Positions 1 through 7,665 are shown, counted from the stretch's first letter. The stretch: 36,065 nucleotides of DNA from Flavobacteriales bacterium (GCA_024103275.1 JAGFIV010000012.1:1-36065); one strand, 5' to 3'. Numbers and translations: made by a program. Notes: a model not told the origin generated them from the sequence alone.

Positions 1-328
1 ACGGCCCCTTAGGCACCTGGCCCAAGAAGCCGTCATCCGGCGTTACCAGCATGAAGCCCGAGGCATCAATGTTCAGGAAACTGTTCAGCGATGCATAGCT
101 GATCTTCTCGTTGATCCGCGCGCGGAACAGGTCCGCCGTGCTGAAGTCGATCGGTTGGTTGGCTACCGTTTTTAGCAGCAGCGGGACCGTGCTGGATGCG
201 TTGGCACCGAGGTACTCAGTCCCATTAATCGTATTTCCTCCGGGAAAAGCATGCCATTCGATTTGCCCATACCCGGAAACGGCCATGCAAAAAGCGCATG
301 CCCAAGTCGTCAATCTTTTCGTCTTCAT
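1..328 (-). CDS. Secreted protein, N-terminal part only (cut by window start)
   Basis: An open frame on the minus strand begins with ATG at 328 and runs out of the window, giving about 109 residues. It starts MKTKRLTTWACAFCMAV and has a short positive N-region, a hydrophobic stretch and a likely signal peptidase site near SGYGQ-IEW, so the product is probably exported. The following residues (GTEYLGAN, then VPLLLKTVANQPIDF) resemble the repeated head region of large Bacteroidota surface proteins that often carry a T9SS sorting tail, but the C-terminus is not visible. It lies 29 nt downstream of the T9SS-sorted gene at 358 on the same strand, so the two are probably co-transcribed. The function is unknown. 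Confidence 0.7.
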   Translation of the reverse strand, partial: MKTKRLTTWACAFCMAVSGYGQIEWHAFPGGNTINGTEYLGANASSTVPLLLKTVANQPIDFSTADLFRARINEKISYASLNSFLNIDASGFMLVTPDDGFLGQVPKGP

Positions 329-357
329 GATCCAATTCGTATTGGACCGGACCATCT

Positions 358-1377
358 TTATCGCGGTATCACGAACTTCACGAATGCTCTTATCTCCCCT
401 TGTCTAAGTCTTGCCACATACATCCCTGCGCTCAATCCGGCAATGGAAAGGCGGAGCTGACCCGCACTTGCTTCCGCATTACGGATCCTGCGGCCCGTCA
501 TATCCACCACCTCGCTGGCGTAACGTACATGGCCCGGCCAAGTGACGACCAACTCACCCGCATCCCTATCCACCCATGCCGTGGCTCCTCCCGCCCCCTT
601 AATCTCATCAATGCCCGTGAGATCACAGCCATTGGGGTCCTGCGACACACAGACATTGTCTATCACGCAGTAGGAAGCCTCACCATTGAACGGGGAAATG
701 GGTATCACCTGTGTGTGGGCATTATCAAAGAAATTGCCCAACACCACATACTGATAGGCGCTGTCCGCCACGAAGCTGCCGCTCACCAAGGTCCAATTCG
801 CCGTGTCCGTCAGCACTTCTTGCCTATACAAGTGGGCAAAATTCCTGAAGGAGAATGCGGGGCCGTTGAAATCAGACCATGCGTTGGAGTGCATGGTAAG
901 CAGCAGCCCCATATTGTTGCTCATCCCGAGGGCTGGCCAATAGCTTCCTGAATTCGTTGCGTTCACCCAAAAGCTGGCGTAGTAGGTTTCACCTACGCTC
1001 AATGGTGCAATCAGTGGCGTACCGAGGTACTCCCGATATTGGCCATTGATGTCGAAGGTATAGAACCCCGCGTAGGCATCCCCGTCCTGTGCATATTGGA
1101 AAGTCACGCCATTCTGAGGTACGCTCACAAGAGCAGCTAAGGGGTCCGAGGTGTCTGCACAGGCATTGAAGTAATCCGGGTTGTTCAGCCACGTGCGCCT
1201 GTAGAGCGGTTGGTCTCCCTCCTGAAAGCTGATGGTGTATGGGCATGTATCCGTTAGTTCGAAGGATCCATTGGGCACCAAATTCTGCGCTTCGCAGCGC
1301 GGAGGGGCAAGGAACAGCAGGCAGGCCGGCAGCACGAATGCCGCCGCCCGCCCACCGTTCATCGCCAAGGAATGCAT
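358..1377 (-). CDS. Secreted protein with T9SS type A C-terminal sorting domain
   Basis: The open frame reaches back to 1509, but the signal peptide (AAAFVLPACLLFLAPPRCEAQ) only makes sense from ATG at 1377 or ATG at 1362. I used 1377 (about 339 residues). The mature part begins NLVPNGSFEL, a common opening of Bacteroidota extracellular proteins with a carbohydrate-binding-like beta-sandwich. The body (about 240 residues) is rich in aromatic and small polar residues. The last 70 or so residues look like a T9SS sorting domain: VVDMTGRRIR, then LSIAGLSAGMYVARL and a basic end (FVKFVIPR). Such tails direct proteins through the outer membrane via PorU/PorV. The ligand or substrate cannot be read from the sequence. 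The next gene (1-328) follows after 29 nt. Confidence 0.85.
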   Translation of the reverse strand: MHSLAMNGGRAAAFVLPACLLFLAPPRCEAQNLVPNGSFELTDTCPYTISFQEGDQPLYRRTWLNNPDYFNACADTSDPLAALVSVPQNGVTFQYAQDGDAYAGFYTFDINGQYREYLGTPLIAPLSVGETYYASFWVNATNSGSYWPALGMSNNMGLLLTMHSNAWSDFNGPAFSFRNFAHLYRQEVLTDTANWTLVSGSFVADSAYQYVVLGNFFDNAHTQVIPISPFNGEASYCVIDNVCVSQDPNGCDLTGIDEIKGAGGATAWVDRDAGELVVTWPGHVRYASEVVDMTGRRIRNAEASAGQLRLSIAGLSAGMYVARLRQGEIRAFVKFVIPR

Positions 1378-1548
1378 GTGTTCGTTCGTGTTCGTGGTCC
1401 GACAAAGGACCGTCCGGTCTTGTTCCATGAAATTACAATGCACGGCGCAACCAGTGCGCATGCATGTCTTCCCTTGCGGCGGCCGGGAGGGGCCGGGGTG
1501 ATCTGTCACCTTCGCGCAAGCGCATCAGCGACCGGTGTAAGATCCGAT

Positions 1549-1794
1549 GATCAGAAGATCTGACCTTGGGAGCGCTCCTATGTTACCGCTTCCGGGTCAC
1601 AAGTGGCCCGTTCGCCGCGTGCCATGGCCCGCCCACGCGGAACACTTGCGACGATAAGAAACAGGGTCGGTCGATCAGATCGATCAGATCGATCAGATGG
1701 TCAGAAGATCAAATCTTGGAGGCGCTCCTACGCCCTTCGCTCCTACGCTGCTGCTTCCGGGTCACAAGCGGCCCGCCCGCGCGGAACACTTGCG
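1549..1794. repeat. Imperfect direct duplication (about 100 bp, two copies) with 9-bp tandem repeats between
   Basis: Copy 1 (about 1549-1650) and copy 2 (about 1699-1794) share the blocks TCAGAAGATC, CTTGG, GCGCTCCTA, GCTTCCGGGTCACAAG, GGCCCG and GCGGAACACTTGCG in the same order. They differ by small insertions and substitutions, so this is an old duplication. Between the copies lie three head-to-tail copies of CGATCAGAT (1672-1698). No coding function is evident. Confidence 0.7.
1672..1698. repeat. Three tandem copies of CGATCAGAT
   Basis: The 9-bp unit occurs at 1672-1680, 1681-1689 and 1690-1698 without interruption. It abuts copy 2 of the larger duplication, and a related CCGATGATCAG lies at the start of copy 1. 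It could be a slippage product or a protein-binding array. Confidence 0.8.
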
Positions 1795-1816
1795 GGAATG
1801 TGGGATGGTGCCGCTA

Positions 1817-1991
1817 TGGTGCCCCGAAGAACCTCGCTCCGGCGGCGGTCCTGGCAAGAGCGCACAGTGGTCATCGCTTGCCCCCATTCGCCCATATTCC
1901 GTTGCTCCACAGTCGGCCCTCTCTTCGGCGCGCCTCGTTCGGACGAATGATAGCGGCGTTCGCCATCCGCTCGATGTTCTTCGAGGCACCC
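1817..1991 (+). mobile_element. MITE-like element, copy A (about 175 bp, inverted-repeat ends)
   Basis: The ends read TGGTGCCCCGAAGAACCT at the left and ATGTTCTTCGAGGCACCC at the right. The right end reverse-complemented is GGGTGCCTCGAAGAACAT, so the two are imperfect 18-bp terminal inverted repeats. The whole interval matches the reverse complement of 30071-30261, sharing blocks such as CCGGCGGCGGT, GGTCATCGCTTGC, TTCGCCCAT, GTTGCTCC, GCGCCTCGT and TAGCGGCG in order. It has no transposase gene, so it would be non-autonomous. No clean target duplication is seen here, which fits an older insertion. Confidence 0.75.
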
Positions 1992-2145
1992 TTATATCCA
2001 TCGGACATTCAAGGCCATCTGAGGCCATGCACCATTTTTTCCCATGCCGATACGAGAGGTACGTTGGACAGCCGGGCCCACGGAACGCGCCAATCGGAGC
2101 GGGCATGGGGGAAATGCCTCATCCCGCTGACGCGAAGAGCAAGGA

Positions 2146-2182
2146 GATCGGATGCTATTGGAAGTCCAATTGGCATCCGATC
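2146..2182. other. Strong hairpin downstream of the PorE-like gene
   Basis: The arms GATCGGATGC and GCATCCGATC pair perfectly. The inner TATTGG and CCAATT extend the stem around an AAGT loop, with one unpaired base. It lies about 85 nt beyond the stop codon of the gene ending at 2268 (read on the minus strand). No T-run follows on either strand, so it is not a classical intrinsic terminator. It could protect an mRNA 3' end or bind a protein. Confidence 0.55.
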
Positions 2183-2267
2183 AGCAAGCATCAAGCGTCG
2201 GGGGCCCCTCCTTCGCCAGGATGCCCTACGTGCGGGAAAGTTCTGCAAAGTCCGTCCCGGACGTGGC

Positions 2268-4241
2268 CTACAGCACCGTCACTTCCGTCCTCCGGTTCAG
2301 CGCCCGGCCCTCCTCGGTATCGTTGGAGGCCACGGGTTCCTTGGCCCCGTAGCCCTTGGCGGTCACGCGATCGGCCGCGATGCCCTGGCCGATCAAAAAG
2401 TCGCGCACGGCGCCGGCGCGGCGTTCGCTCAGCACTTGGTTGTCCGCGTCCTTGCCCACGTTGTCGGTATGGCCTCCCACCTCGATGCGCATCTGCGGGT
2501 TGCCCTTCATCAGCCGCACCAGCTTGTCCAGCTCCACCGTGGAGGCCGGCAGCAGCCCGTAGCTGGCGGTCTCGAAGAAGATGTTGCGCAACTCGATCTT
2601 CTCCCCCGCCACCGGTTTGGAGAGCTTCACATCCAGCTGGTAGGGTGCCCCACCCTGGATCTCGGCGTAGGTGTAGTTGCGCGAGTAGAACAGGTAGCCG
2701 TCGGCGGAGGCGTTCAGGGCATGGTCCACCCCTTGGGGCAGGCACACCAGGAACTCGCCGGTGACCGGGTCGCTGTAGGCGGCCGTGGAGAGCTTGCCGG
2801 TGGAGAGGTCGTACAGCTCCACATCGGCTTCCACCGGCTTTCCCGTGGCATTGTCGGTAACCCGCCCCCTGATGTAGCTCACCGGTGTGGGCCGAGCCTC
2901 CGGATAGAGTTCGAAGCTGTACAGGTCCAAGTCGCCGTGCCCCCCTTCCCGATCGCTGGCGAAGTAGGCCAGGCGGCCGTCGGCGCCCACCAACAAGCTG
3001 TTCTCGTCACCGGGCGTGTTGATCGGGTATCCCAGGTTCAGCGCAGGCCCCCAGGTACCATCGTCCTGCAAGCGGCTCATGTATATGTCCAGGCCGCCCA
3101 TGCCGGGCCGTCCGTCGCTGCTGAAGTAGAGTGTCTTCCCGTCGGGGTGGATCTGCACGCTCTCCTCGCGCCCCGGGCTGTTCACGTTGTCGCCCAGCTT
3201 TTCCGGGGTGCTGAATGTGCCATCAGCAGCCATGCGGGTAACGTAGATGTCCATGTTCTGCCCCTGCTCCCGGCGCCCGCCTCCGCGGAGGAAGTACAAC
3301 GTGCGGCCATCGCTGGCCATGGATGGCTGGCTCTCCCACCCCGCCGAGTTCACCGGTGCACCCAGGTTCTCCGGATGGGTCCATCGGTCCCCCACCTTGC
3401 GGCTGATGAAGAGGTCGCAGCTCCCCAGCCCTTTGAAGCCCTTGCCGTATCCGTCCACGCCGGCGCACTTGGTGAAGATGAGGAAGCGGCCGTCCGGCGT
3501 GAGGGTGCCCGCGCCTTCATTGCCCACCGTGTTGAGCGAGGCGATCGGACGGGCCGTTCCCCAGGTGCCGTCCGCCTGCCGTCGGCTGACGAAGAAGTCC
3601 TCCTGCTTGCCGTACGGGGAACGTTCATCCACCAGCAGGCGGGTGAGGATGAGCGTACTGTCATCGGCGGTGATGCAAGGAAAGTACTCGGGGTCCTTGG
3701 TGTTCACGCCGGGCCCCAGGTTCACCGGCTCGAACGGCACGGGCTGCTTCAGGGCATGCACGGCAAAGTCCGCATTGGCGATGCCCAGTTCCGCGCGCCT
3801 GCGCCGCGCGGGATCGCGGTCCACCTCCCGGGCCACTTGGAAATGCTTGCGCGCGTCGGCGTAGCGGCCTTGCCGCAATTCCAGCTCGGCCAAGTGCAGC
3901 GCCGCCGGGGGAAAGTAGGCCGGGTTGATGGCGATGGCCTCCTTGTACAGGCCGATGGCCTCCACGTCCATCCCGCGCTGCCCATACATCTCGGCCAGGT
4001 GGATCCGCGGCTCGATGAAGCGGGGATCCGTGGCCGCCGCTTTAAGGAGGTTGCCTTCCGCACAATCCCACTTCCGCAGGCGCATGCATTCGGCACCCGC
4101 CTCATACGCCTTGATGGCCTTCTTGTCCGCGGTGGTGTAGCGCACCGGTTGGGCCTGGGCATAAGCCCCCATGCCCGCCAGGACCGCCGTAAGCAACCAT
4201 CCCTTTGCCGCCCGGCCCATCCGGTCAATTGCCGTTCCCAT
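2268..4241 (-). CDS. PorE-like outer-membrane/periplasmic protein (TPR, beta-propeller, CRD, OmpA)
   Basis: The product is 657 residues from an ATG at 4241 that overlaps the queE stop as TGATG. The frame is open further upstream, but only this start gives a signal peptide (GWLLTAVLAGMGAYAQA). Domains in order: TPR-like helices (about 35-150); WD40-like PD40 propeller blades (about 165-440, with repeated DGRTLYF and DGKTLYFSSD motifs); a carboxypeptidase-regulatory-like beta-sandwich (about 450-520, IRGRVTDNATGKPVEADVEL); and an OmpA C-terminal peptidoglycan-binding domain (about 545-657, VGGHTDNVG, LSERRAGAVRDFL, NRRTEVTVL). This architecture matches the T9SS component PorE of Porphyromonas, but Bacteroidota carry several paralogues of this type and no lipobox is seen. 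The exact role is therefore inferred: envelope anchoring to peptidoglycan, possibly in T9SS. It is co-transcribed with queE. Confidence 0.9.
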   Translation of the reverse strand: MGTAIDRMGRAAKGWLLTAVLAGMGAYAQAQPVRYTTADKKAIKAYEAGAECMRLRKWDCAEGNLLKAAATDPRFIEPRIHLAEMYGQRGMDVEAIGLYKEAIAINPAYFPPAALHLAELELRQGRYADARKHFQVAREVDRDPARRRRAELGIANADFAVHALKQPVPFEPVNLGPGVNTKDPEYFPCITADDSTLILTRLLVDERSPYGKQEDFFVSRRQADGTWGTARPIASLNTVGNEGAGTLTPDGRFLIFTKCAGVDGYGKGFKGLGSCDLFISRKVGDRWTHPENLGAPVNSAGWESQPSMASDGRTLYFLRGGGRREQGQNMDIYVTRMAADGTFSTPEKLGDNVNSPGREESVQIHPDGKTLYFSSDGRPGMGGLDIYMSRLQDDGTWGPALNLGYPINTPGDENSLLVGADGRLAYFASDREGGHGDLDLYSFELYPEARPTPVSYIRGRVTDNATGKPVEADVELYDLSTGKLSTAAYSDPVTGEFLVCLPQGVDHALNASADGYLFYSRNYTYAEIQGGAPYQLDVKLSKPVAGEKIELRNIFFETASYGLLPASTVELDKLVRLMKGNPQMRIEVGGHTDNVGKDADNQVLSERRAGAVRDFLIGQGIAADRVTAKGYGAKEPVASNDTEEGRALNRRTEVTVL

Positions 4242-4888
4242 CACGGGATCTCCATGTATTTGTGCGTCTGCAGCGAGACCCGCCAGCGCGGATGGGCCAA
4301 CACGTATTCCACCACCAAGGGGGTCATGGCCGTGCGCTTGCCCCATTCGGGCTGCAGGAAGAGGGCGCAGTCGGGGCGTGTCTTGGCCGCATGGCCCTCG
4401 GCCCATTGCAGATCATGTTTGTTGAACACCACCACCTTCAGTTCATCGGCCAGCCGGTGGAAGCCTTCCACCGGTTGCTTGAACTTTTTGGGGCTGAAGC
4501 AGATATGGTGCCATTCGCCGCTCAAGGGAGAGGAACCGCTCGTCTCCAGGTGGGTGCGGAACCCGGCGGCGCGCAAGGCACGGGTAAGCGCCCCCAGTTC
4601 GTACAGCAAGGGTTCGCCGCCGGTGACCACGGCGATGCGCGCCGGCCGCGCGGCCGCCTCGGCCACGATGGCATCCACGCTGCGCACCGGGTGCTTGGCG
4701 GCATCCCAGCTCTCCTTCACGTCGCACCAGGGGCAACCCACGTCGCATCCGGCAAGGCGAATGAACCATGCGGCCTGCCCCGTGCAGGCCCCTTCCCCCT
4801 GCAAGGAAAGGAAGGTCTCCATGACGGGCAGCCGGCTGCCATCGGCGGGCAGTCCCACGGCGGGTGAAAGGGAGGGATCGCGGTTCAC
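4241..4888 (-). CDS. queE: 7-carboxy-7-deazaguanine synthase (QueE)
   Basis: This radical SAM enzyme converts 6-carboxytetrahydropterin to 7-carboxy-7-deazaguanine in queuosine (tRNA) synthesis. The sequence shows METFLSLQGEG, the [4Fe-4S] motif CDVGCPWC (CX3CX2C, residues 48, 52 and 55), VVTGGEPLL for SAM binding, and the typical ending LQTHKYMEIP. No other pathway gene is nearby. There is no ATG before the conserved region. A GTG at 4909 lies inside the terminator stem of the predicted upstream RNA, so I chose the in-frame GTG at 4888 (215 residues); 4909 remains possible. The stop overlaps the start of the PorE-like gene by 1 nt. A promoter between the RNA terminator and this start is not obvious, so expression may depend on read-through. 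Confidence 0.92.
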   Translation of the reverse strand: MNRDPSLSPAVGLPADGSRLPVMETFLSLQGEGACTGQAAWFIRLAGCDVGCPWCDVKESWDAAKHPVRSVDAIVAEAAARPARIAVVTGGEPLLYELGALTRALRAAGFRTHLETSGSSPLSGEWHHICFSPKKFKQPVEGFHRLADELKVVVFNKHDLQWAEGHAAKTRPDCALFLQPEWGKRTAMTPLVVEYVLAHPRWRVSLQTHKYMEIP

Positions 4889-4896
4889 AAGGGCAC

Positions 4897-5091
4897 AAAA
4901 AAAGCCCACGCAGGACCTAGTTCAAAAAACCCATGGATCACATGAGCGGGCCGGACAGAAAGGGGTTGGTAATCCTCGATGTTCCCGAAGGATACCACCC
5001 GAAGGTGGCGAGGCCCGCCCTTGCCCTTTGGATCTTCCGACCCTGAGGTAATAATGTTGGTTTTGAGAACCGTATGGCCTGCGTGGGCTGT
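4897..5091 (-). ncRNA. Predicted structured RNA with 6S-like rod fold
   Basis: Read on the minus strand, the paired segments nest perfectly: P1 5089-5078 with 4914-4903 (12 bp, no mismatch); P2 5070-5059 with 4931-4920 (12 bp with a 2-nt mismatch); P3 5043-5037 with 4954-4948; P4 5029-5024 with 4964-4959; P5 5013-5009 with 4978-4974; and apical hairpin P6 4995-5008 (CCACC/GGTGG). A near-symmetrical bubble of 15 and 16 nt separates P2 from P3. Seven T residues follow P1 (4903-4897), like an intrinsic terminator. A closing stem, central open bubble and apical arm are the hallmarks of 6S RNA, and a 6S-Flavo family is known in Bacteroidota. The identification as 6S is inference from shape. A consensus promoter sits at 5134-5165. 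Confidence 0.6.
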
Positions 5092-5133
5092 CTATTGATC
5101 AGCGCGCAGCTGGGAAAGAACGCTTCGATGGTC

Positions 5134-5165
5134 CGAAGGTAACATATCCGGACGCCGGCACCAAA
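5134..5165 (-). promoter_or_regulatory. Bacteroidota-type promoter for the structured RNA
   Basis: On the minus strand a -33 TTTG (5165-5162) and a -7 TACCTTCG (5141-5134) are separated by exactly 20 nt. This fits the Bacteroidota pattern TTTG-N19-21-TAnnTTTG with one mismatch. Transcription should start near 5127, about 37 nt before the first long stem of the RNA. Confidence 0.55.
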
Positions 5166-5226
5166 TGACAAATGGCAGTTCCGGAAGTTCGTGGGGAAGG
5201 GCCGGGCCAGTGGACGTTGCCAAGCA

Positions 5227-5763
5227 TTAGCTCTTCTGGCCCACGAACTGGTCGTCCTTCTCCTCGAAGAGGATGTTGAAGGTGGTGAGGCTGCCGTAGC
5301 AACGGGTGATGTACTGCTGCAGCTCGGCCTTGTCCAGTTCGCTCAGTCCCGCATGCGCGTTGATCTTCTGTTCCAGCACGCGGAAGCGGTCGCGGATCAT
5401 GACGATCTTGTGGAAGAAGTCATCGATGGGCACCTCCTTGCTCTTCAAGGCCGGGTCACGGGGCTTGATCTCCAGTGTTCCGCCTTCATAGCGTCGCGCC
5501 AGCTCCACCGGGCGTTGCGGCATTTGCATCTCCTCCAGCACCTCCCGCAAGGCATCGCGCACATGGTCGAGGTCCAACGGTTCCTGGCCGATCTCCACGC
5601 CGGGCGCGATCACTTGCAGCCCTTCAAACGACCTGGCGATGGATCTTTCCCCGTGTTCCTGGAAGAAGATGTGGATGGAGCTGGCATCCAGGTCGTAGAT
5701 CACGCCCGTGCCCAAGGTGGGGTGCTTCACGCGCGCCCCGATGCCGATGTCGTATAGTTCCAT
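5227..5763 (-). CDS. Conserved-looking protein of unknown function
   Basis: The product is 178 residues from ATG at 5763 (MELYDIGIGARVKHPTLG). The frame is open back to 6105, but that part is an antisense shadow of the peptidase gene. The N-terminal 60 residues (IGARVKHPTLGTGVIYDLD, then IHIFFQEHGERSIARSFEGL) look like a small SH3/Tudor-like barrel of the kind seen in CarD-type proteins and at the end of UvrD. The rest is charged and helical (EVLEEMQMPQRPVELARRY, FFHKIVMIRDRFRVLEQKI) and may form a coiled coil. No signal peptide is seen, so it is probably cytoplasmic. It lies 74 nt downstream of the M14 peptidase on the same strand. The barrel comparison is weak; I do not assign a function. 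Confidence 0.75.
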   Translation of the reverse strand: MELYDIGIGARVKHPTLGTGVIYDLDASSIHIFFQEHGERSIARSFEGLQVIAPGVEIGQEPLDLDHVRDALREVLEEMQMPQRPVELARRYEGGTLEIKPRDPALKSKEVPIDDFFHKIVMIRDRFRVLEQKINAHAGLSELDKAELQQYITRCYGSLTTFNILFEEKDDQFVGQKS

Positions 5764-5837
5764 GGTCGTGTCGTCGGCCACGAAGATGGGGCCCCGGCCG
5801 CTTGGTTCCCACCCGGCGAAGCGGAAATTCCCCGTCC

Positions 5838-7562
5838 TTATTCCATCACGCGCAGCACCGGGTACTTGCGGAAGCCGGGCTCCATCCACCGGGAGCGGCG
5901 GTAGAGCCAAGCGAGCTGGGCCCAGGCATCGCCGGCAAATCCGGGCTCGGCGCGACGCTTGGCCTCGAAGGCTTCCCGCAGGGCCGGGTCCTTCGCCAGC
6001 ATGTCCGCGGCGATGTCCTCGAAGACGTAATCGTTGAACCATTCCTTTTGCTGCAGGACGCCATCGAAGAAGTTCCACGCGAAAAAGCCATCCTCGGCCC
6101 TGCATTCCAGGGCTTCCACCGCATAGCGGTCGGTGGGATGCCCCATGGGCACCAGCACGTCGCCCGCATGCGCCTGCATCGCCATCCGTTCCCGTCCCAC
6201 CTGAATGTCGCGATGCAGGTAGTGGCCTTCATAGGCCATGGGCACGGTGCGGAAATCGGCGATGCTGTCCTGCGCTACTTGGAGCACGGTGTCCCTTTCC
6301 AGGCGGACCAAGGGCACACCGCTCCATTCCAGGCGGTCGATCACGGCCGTCCACTGCCGGGGCACCAGGTAAGCCTTGGGTTTGGCCACCACATGGGAGG
6401 GCAGATAGACGGCATGCCAGGGCACGATGGTGTTCGTCGGGGTTGTGTGGTCATACCGCACCCGTGGCAGCCCCGTCACCCGGCTGGTCTCCTTGCGGGC
6501 CGCGTAGCCTTGCCACGGCAGGCTGTCCACCGAGGTGGTATCCAGCACCAGGTTGATGCCGAAGGCCTCCTGCCGCCGGGTGGATTCCTTCGCCTGTTCG
6601 CGGGCCGCGCGCAAAGCCCCGGGCGCTCGGTCCATCACCGCCAGCGTGCCCAGCAACAGCTGGAAAGTGGCGTTCACCCGGTCCGCGTACGGCTTCAGCA
6701 CATGGCTCTCGCTCAGCATGGCGATGCGGTTGAACAGCGCATTGTACCCGGTGCTGTACCGGGGACTGTCGTAAAAACTCCGCAAGCCGTCCTCGGGGAC
6801 ATCCCCCATCAGTTCGAAGTATGGGCACATGGCCAGGCCCTTTTCGGCCATCCATTGGTACTGCCCCGGGATCAGCGTCCCTTGCATGTAGGTGGCCAGT
6901 GGCGGCTGCAGCTTGGCCCCCTGCGTGGCCAACAGGGCCATGATGTACCGGTGATCGGCCCCGTCGCTGACATGCGTTTCAACGTAGAGGTCCGGATCCC
7001 AATAGGCCAGTGCCCGCGCCATGGCCTGCATGTTGCGCGAGTCCATCTTCATGAAATCCCGGTTGAGGTCGAGGTATTTGGCATTGCCCCTGAAGCCGTA
7101 TTCCTCGGGCCCATCCTGGTTCACGCGGCTCCAATTGCCCCGGTCGAGGTAGCCGCTGACGTTGTACACCGGCACGATGCACACCGCGCTATGGCTGAGC
7201 AGGCCCATGAGCTGGTCGCTGTCCAGCAGCGCCCGTGCAAGCAGCAGGCTGGCATCGATGCCGTCCGGCTCGCCCGGATGGATGCCGTTGGTGACCCACA
7301 GGATGTTCTTGCCCGCCGCGCGGATGCTGTCCGGCGTGAACCCCGCCCCGTCGCTGAGCACGAACAGGTGGATGGGCTGGCCGCCGTCGTCCCGGCCGAT
7401 GGTCATCAGCTTGGCACCCGCGTGGAGGGAATCCATCCGTTGGAAGCGTTGGATGGTCTCCTCCCAGGTAGGCGCCCGGTTCCCTTCAAAGGTCCATTGG
7501 CCCCACGTGTGACCGGCACAGACCAGGGCTGGAGCCAATAGGACGGCGTGCAAACTGCGCAT
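5838..7562 (-). CDS. Secreted M14-family zinc carboxypeptidase-like protein
   Basis: The product is 574 residues from ATG at 7562; a TTG three codons upstream is also in frame. A signal peptide (LHAVLLAPALVCAGHTWG) precedes a peptidase M14 domain. The zinc ligands H95 and E98 lie in GIHPGEPDG, followed by DLNRDF and LYVETHVSDGADH, the expected pattern of carboxypeptidase A-like enzymes. The last 250 residues are a Bacteroidota-type extension without a motif I recognise. It probably trims peptides in the periplasm or outside the cell; the substrate is unknown. The -7 element CATCTTTG ends 6 nt before the ATG, so the mRNA may be leaderless. The gene at 5227 follows in the same direction. Confidence 0.88.
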   Translation of the reverse strand: MRSLHAVLLAPALVCAGHTWGQWTFEGNRAPTWEETIQRFQRMDSLHAGAKLMTIGRDDGGQPIHLFVLSDGAGFTPDSIRAAGKNILWVTNGIHPGEPDGIDASLLLARALLDSDQLMGLLSHSAVCIVPVYNVSGYLDRGNWSRVNQDGPEEYGFRGNAKYLDLNRDFMKMDSRNMQAMARALAYWDPDLYVETHVSDGADHRYIMALLATQGAKLQPPLATYMQGTLIPGQYQWMAEKGLAMCPYFELMGDVPEDGLRSFYDSPRYSTGYNALFNRIAMLSESHVLKPYADRVNATFQLLLGTLAVMDRAPGALRAAREQAKESTRRQEAFGINLVLDTTSVDSLPWQGYAARKETSRVTGLPRVRYDHTTPTNTIVPWHAVYLPSHVVAKPKAYLVPRQWTAVIDRLEWSGVPLVRLERDTVLQVAQDSIADFRTVPMAYEGHYLHRDIQVGRERMAMQAHAGDVLVPMGHPTDRYAVEALECRAEDGFFAWNFFDGVLQQKEWFNDYVFEDIAADMLAKDPALREAFEAKRRAEPGFAGDAWAQLAWLYRRSRWMEPGFRKYPVLRVME

Positions 7563-7568
7563 GGGTCG

Positions 7569-7576
7569 CAAAGATG
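7569..7576 (-). promoter_or_regulatory. -7 promoter element of the M14 peptidase gene
   Basis: CATCTTTG on the minus strand differs from TAnnTTTG at one position and ends 6 nt before the ATG at 7562. The transcript would start at or next to the start codon. Confidence 0.45.
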
Positions 7577-7590
7577 CCGCCGAGGGTGAT

Positions 7591-7657
7591 AAAAAAAGAG
7601 CCCCGGCGCAGCAAGGAGCGCCGGGGCTTCACAAGACCGGTGAACCCAAACACCGGT
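7591..7657 (-). terminator. Intrinsic terminator preceded by a second hairpin
   Basis: On the minus strand a perfect 10-bp stem (arms 7627-7618 and 7609-7600, GCCCCGGCGC type) is followed after two bases by seven T residues (7597-7591). Just upstream lies a 7-bp perfect hairpin (7636-7657, ACCGGTG/CACCGGT). A minus-strand transcript therefore ends here, just before the M14 promoter. The only candidate for it is the small frame at 7666-7851. Confidence 0.8.
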
Positions 7658-7665
7658 TGGAACGC

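Noticed and set aside
1232..1563. Short plus-strand frames over the 5' region of the T9SS protein gene
   Set aside because: They lack domains, promoters and terminators and are explained as shadows of the minus-strand gene and the repeat region.
1566..5051. Long plus-strand open frame of about 1160 codons
   Set aside because: It is antisense to the PorE-like gene and queE, has no recognisable domain, is rich in Arg, Pro, His and Gly as expected from a shadow of GC-rich coding sequence, and starts in the repeat region.
4897..5091. preQ1-type riboswitch, SRP RNA or tRNA as identity of the structured RNA
   Set aside because: The helix order, the length and the lack of the SRP GGAAGGAAGCAG-type loop or a cloverleaf do not fit. 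A 6S-like rod fits better, though unproven.
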